Positions 61,001-64,000 of a stretch of DNA of 64,000 nucleotides are shown here, one piece after another. How positions within the stretch are numbered: position 1 is the first letter of the stretch; each line of letters opens with the position of its first letter. Origin of the DNA: Litoditis marina (Eukaryota; Nematoda; Chromadorea; Rhabditida; Rhabditidae). The notes beneath the pieces are model-generated. The model was not told the DNA's origin and did not search any database. It was given only the letters and a program-made list of their open reading frames with translations. The stretch is from contig OZ038440.1 of the NCBI GenBank assembly GCA_964036275.1, positions 1,302,001-1,366,000 on the forward strand. The letters are read 5' to 3'. Both the position numbers and the translations under genes were made by a program.

Positions 61001-61525
61001 TGACCAAGGAAACGGGATCAAACAACAAACGTACACCTGATGAGTCTTTTTCTGAGAAAAGACCGATCCCTGTAATTTTTTCTCTCAATTGAACATTCAT
61101 TACGTTTGCTTTTTTGTACGAAAAGGATTACAACATCGAACTTGCTTCTTTTCCAACTATGTTCTGATTACGCGTATGACAAAATGAACAGAAATTCAAG
61201 CCTCATGAGGGTAACCTAAAGAACGACGATTATATGGACCAATCCCGTGTCAACGGTCCTCTTAACTGCCACTGAAAAATGTATTGCGGTTTAAAGGACG
61301 GAAGCGTTGCGATTAGACCACATAATCGTCCTTCTTCAAAAACAGTCGCAAAATAGGGAGACCGAAGACACCTCTTACGGAACCCACCTTTAAAATGACG
61401 ACCAGCAGTGTTGTGTTAGGTACGAGACCGATGAGAGAGAAAACGAGGTAGGTGAAGGCGATGGTATAACTGATGGCCGGGGTTGGTGGGGGGATCGCCG
61501 GGGTTGTCGTTGTTATGTTCTCCAT
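58031..61525 (-). CDS. serpentine receptor H (7TM GPCR, class unassigned)
   Basis: Six exons: 61388-61525, 60588-60713, 60112-60278, 59640-59790, 58863-59024 and 58031-58297; 336 residues. N-terminus MENITTTTPAIPPPTPAIS is almost identical to G. TM2 exon has NGNPLQLAFFLIAANMTACD, but with CDIC where all others have CDIG. TM3 CYNGVLLFTF then INRFTVFLLP; TM4 exon TMLVVWVILLCEVTIYNL with YFSISC; TM5 exon VMTQQSFQLPILMFVLYI ending RRKTEISMLIQ; TM7 NNSINPYIYFYF and NPQLRRVLFTLIGLRK. A GTTCTAG acceptor lies eight bases before the ATG. Introns are longer than in G because elements inserted: a short MITE in intron 1, a 110-bp element in intron 2 and a MITE in intron 5. Confidence 0.9.
58572..58697. 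mobile_element. MITE with CACGAGGTGAAATAGATG ends
   Basis: CACGAGGTGAAATAGATGTT at the left is mirrored exactly at the right (..CATCTATTTCACCTCGTG). In intron 5 of receptor H. A fragment near 50850-50875 upstream of G exon 2 shares CACGAGGTGA and TTTTTATT. Confidence 0.8.
60350..60458. repeat. 110-bp dispersed element, copy 4 (inverted)
   Basis: Reverse complement aligns with 14440-14550 and 21768-21870 (GAGGCATCGTGCACTCTGTC block). It lies in intron 2 of receptor H. Confidence 0.6.
61225..61331. mobile_element. short MITE with GACGATTATATGG-type ends, copy 2
   Basis: Left GACGATTATATGG, right CCACATAATCGTC. Partner of 34022-34128. In intron 1 of receptor H. Confidence 0.6.
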
Positions 61526-62821
61526 TTCGGAAACTAGAACAAGTTACCTTGTTACTTTTTAGGTGTTTCTCCGTCTTCGAACCATGCTTATGTAGTTTAG
61601 GGAGTATACAACTATTCAGATAAACTAATACAACCAAAATGATAACTCATACATTGAGTTCTTAGAACCTTACTGAGTGCCGATGAAATGCTCACACTTA
61701 TCCTAACTTTACATGCTGTACTGTAAAAACTCAAAGGTCTTGAAATCACCAACGTTGGTGTCAATCTGCACGCATCAATTTGAATGATTAATAATACTAG
61801 ATGAATCATATTGGAGAATTTAAAACGACGTGATGAGGATTCTGAACGAAAACGGTTATAAATGCATGCGATAGAGCTTTTACAGAAACCCACTATTACG
61901 TCCATTAGGGTGCGCTTAATTATAAGTTTTGCCTCTCGTCTAAATTGATTTAGCACGGAGTATATTAGCTCGAATTTTTGAAAATCTGAATAGGAAACGT
62001 GATTTTGCAAACATTTTAACTCTTTAGCGCACATAAAACAAACAAGTACAATTAACATAAAATAAACACGAGTTGCTTCATAACAGGAACATATGTCAAA
62101 TATTTTACTACTCAGCTCAAGTACATTTCCCGAATCGAAATAAACGGTAAAACTCACAGAAAGACGTTCAGGTAAACCGATGGCAAGGCAGATGGAGAAC
62201 TCGAGGAAAAGTCATTGATTGCAGTCTCGGGCCAACCAAAACACAGGCAACATTACTGTGTCAAAAACTATTACTGTGTCAAAAATGAACCACGATCTTT
62301 ATTTTGACATTAAACACATCAAATTGGAACAGAAACATGCGTGACCTTCTGTGATCTACGCCGATGCCCATCGTCTCAAGTATAATGAGTTTTGATAATC
62401 GAGGAAAACAATACCAAACAATTTTGTTGCTGAGCGTCACTTTGTCTGTATTTGGAGAGGGTTGAAAATTATTTGCTTTGATTCCTAATTGTTTCCAACT
62501 TCGTTCATGTTGATGATTTTCAAGTACTCAAGATTTATTCATTCTAGTCATATCGTTGAAATATGATGTTCATTTATTACTTTCCGTGACAACAGTAGAT
62601 ATTTTAGATCAAATAGTACATACAATCTTGCCCGTACGTCGTACGTGTGACTCGCCCATTTGCTTTAAAAGTAATATATTACGACAAAGTGTGGCACCTG
62701 CCTTTCGGCGAACCCCCGTACAGACATGGCAAACAATCAGCTGCATTTGATTCCGAATATGTCGGAGTTCCGCTAAATCTGTTTCCGATTCATTGAACCA
62801 TTCATAGCACATACGGTAGCC
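61526..62821. other. divergent intergenic region between H and the plus-strand receptor
   Basis: A 181-codon minus-strand frame at 61612-62157 exists in AT-rich sequence; it has no recognisable motif or paralogue and is not called. The region would contain the promoters of both flanking genes. Confidence 0.4.
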
Positions 62822-64000
62822 ATGCAACCCGTTTACCAAGGATTCGCTACAGCTTTCAACTGCCAGAAAGAGAGTGGAATATTCGAAATACAAAACTATA
62901 CATTTATCGCCACTTCAACAATCAACACGATCGTAGCCCTTGGAACTATCTTCATCTACCTGAAATCACCACCAACTATTTATCGAAGAATACTCATACT
63001 ACAAATTGTGTTTCCAATGTTATTCTCACTTCTGGTAGCAGCTCACAGCCCTCTGTTCGTACTACCGTATCCCGCCGTTATTTCGAACACTGTGAACTTC
63101 AGCCCAATTCTGTCGTGGTTACTTTTGACCCTCACTATTGTGGTCTTCTCATTTGCCAAAGATACAATCCTCTACGCGCTTCTCTTCAACATCATTCAAT
63201 TGGTCCCCCTAACGAAACCCAAGTTGAAGAGACAGTATCTATTCTACAAAAAGTGGTTCTGGTGGGCTGCCAATAGTTTTCTGGGATTTTGCATAACGGG
63301 AATGTGGCTGGGCTTCGAATGGAAACAGAATGAGATCAAGCAAGAAATCGAGACATGGGATGAAGCAGCAAAAATAGTCTTCAGAGACAATTCGGTCACC
63401 TTCTTCACGGTAAGTTCTTCTTTGAAGTCTGAATCCATGTTGTGTTCTGAAGTTGACCATTACTGGCTCCAGGTTCTCATCCTAAAATAAGTTTGGGTAC
63501 AGAACAACAAAAGGAGTGTACGTACTAATTAACTGATAAATTGTCATGGGCAAACCAGCCTATGAATATCTATAAAGTATCTATAAAGTGGCCGCGTAGA
63601 CATTTTTCATCTCAAATACTAAAATCTCTTTCTTCTTCACCCTAGCACACATACTCGGAAATGGAAACAAAATGTAGAGTAGTGCAACACACTTGGTCGA
63701 TATTTTGTGGCCCTTTTGGGGCCTTTTGGGCCCGCGCTTACTCGATCGCCCAAAATCTCCCTTTTAGGGCCTAATAGTCCCTTGACTTTTCAACTCTGAG
63801 CATCGTTCTAGTTTCCTTCTTTTTCTCTCTTCCTCACATTATTCCTTCCTTTCTTCTTTGTTTCTTCTCCCCCCCCCCCTCTCTGCTCGAGCTGTTCAAA
63901 TGATAAGCTGGACGCAAACTGAGAACACTACAATTACAGAAGAACATCTATGTCTACATCGTGGTTGTAGCGTTTTTCTTGGAAACAAATTTTCTTCTCT
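62822..64000 (+). CDS. Str-superfamily-like serpentine receptor (3' cut by window end)
   Basis: Exon 1 runs 62822-63409: ATG, then MQPVYQGFATAFNCQKE, TM1 (STINTIVALGTIFIYLKSP), TM2 with SPLFVLPYPAVISN, TM3 (SPILSWLLLTLTIVVFSFAK), a further hydrophobic stretch (ILYALLFNIIQLVP) and KKWFWWAANSFLGFCITGMW; it ends at GTAAGT in phase 0. Exon 2 starts at 63940 after ATTACAG and continues past the window (KNIYVYIVVVAFFLETNFLL). The loop between them (WLGFEWKQNEIKQEIETWDE) parallels the long acidic segment before TM5 in srh/sri-type receptors. It is the intact counterpart of the broken copy at 54865-56281, in opposite orientation about 6.5 kb away. A third exon like 54865-55035 is expected beyond the window. 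Assignment to a receptor class is inference. Confidence 0.7.
63840..63890. repeat. pyrimidine tract
   Basis: CT-rich run with an uninterrupted C stretch in the intron of the plus-strand receptor, upstream of the 63940 exon. Confidence 0.6.

Noticed and set aside
61612..62157. 181-codon minus-strand open frame
   Set aside because: AT-rich, no motif, no paralogue in the window and no clear splice context; long for chance but not supportable.

Overview
This window looks like nuclear DNA of a Caenorhabditis-like rhabditid nematode. Introns are short (many 40-400 bp) with TTTCAG-type acceptors and GTGAGT-type donors. The coding content is dominated by a tandem array of seven-transmembrane serpentine receptors, and small inverted-repeat transposons (MITEs) sit in introns and spacers. 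None of the multi-exon genes appears as a long open frame. The models below were built by joining exons by eye on splice sites, phase and similarity between paralogues.

Region by region: 0.9-1.8 kb, a small cysteine-rich gene (+). 2.1-4.7 kb, a seven-exon gene (-) that weakly resembles NEPRO/Rmp1-type proteins and carries an in-frame stop and a phase clash. 6.3-6.8 kb, part of an unidentified gene (-). 10.0-13.2 kb, a complete nine-exon MEMO1 homologue (+), the only confidently named gene. 14.7-37.5 kb and 48.4-61.5 kb, seven complete receptor genes, all on the minus strand (called A-D, F, G and H here), plus one decayed receptor on the plus strand (E, 32.1-33.5 kb). 39.2-42.15 kb, a GC-rich minisatellite of 94/96-bp units. 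45.6-46.7 kb, an unidentified cysteine-rich gene (-). 54.9-56.3 kb, a broken Str-superfamily-like receptor (-). 57.2-57.9 kb, a 25-bp minisatellite. 62.8 kb to the end, an intact relative of the broken receptor (+), cut by the window edge.

The receptors are the main story. They share one six-exon plan: one transmembrane helix per exon for TM1-TM5, with TM6-TM7 together in exon 6. Splice phases are identical, exon 2 is 126 bp in all eight, an N-glycosylation sequon lies within the first few residues, an N/D/H-R motif follows TM3, and TM7 carries an NNSINPYI motif. Pairs C/D and G/H are recent duplicates; C and D also share upstream non-coding sequence. I could not assign the family to a named nematode class (srx, srsx, srxa and so on) from sequence alone. 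By analogy with other nematode receptor arrays they are probably chemoreceptors, which is inference.

At least eight short inverted-repeat families are present, two of them nested in others. Gene-poor stretches are noted as separate entries.
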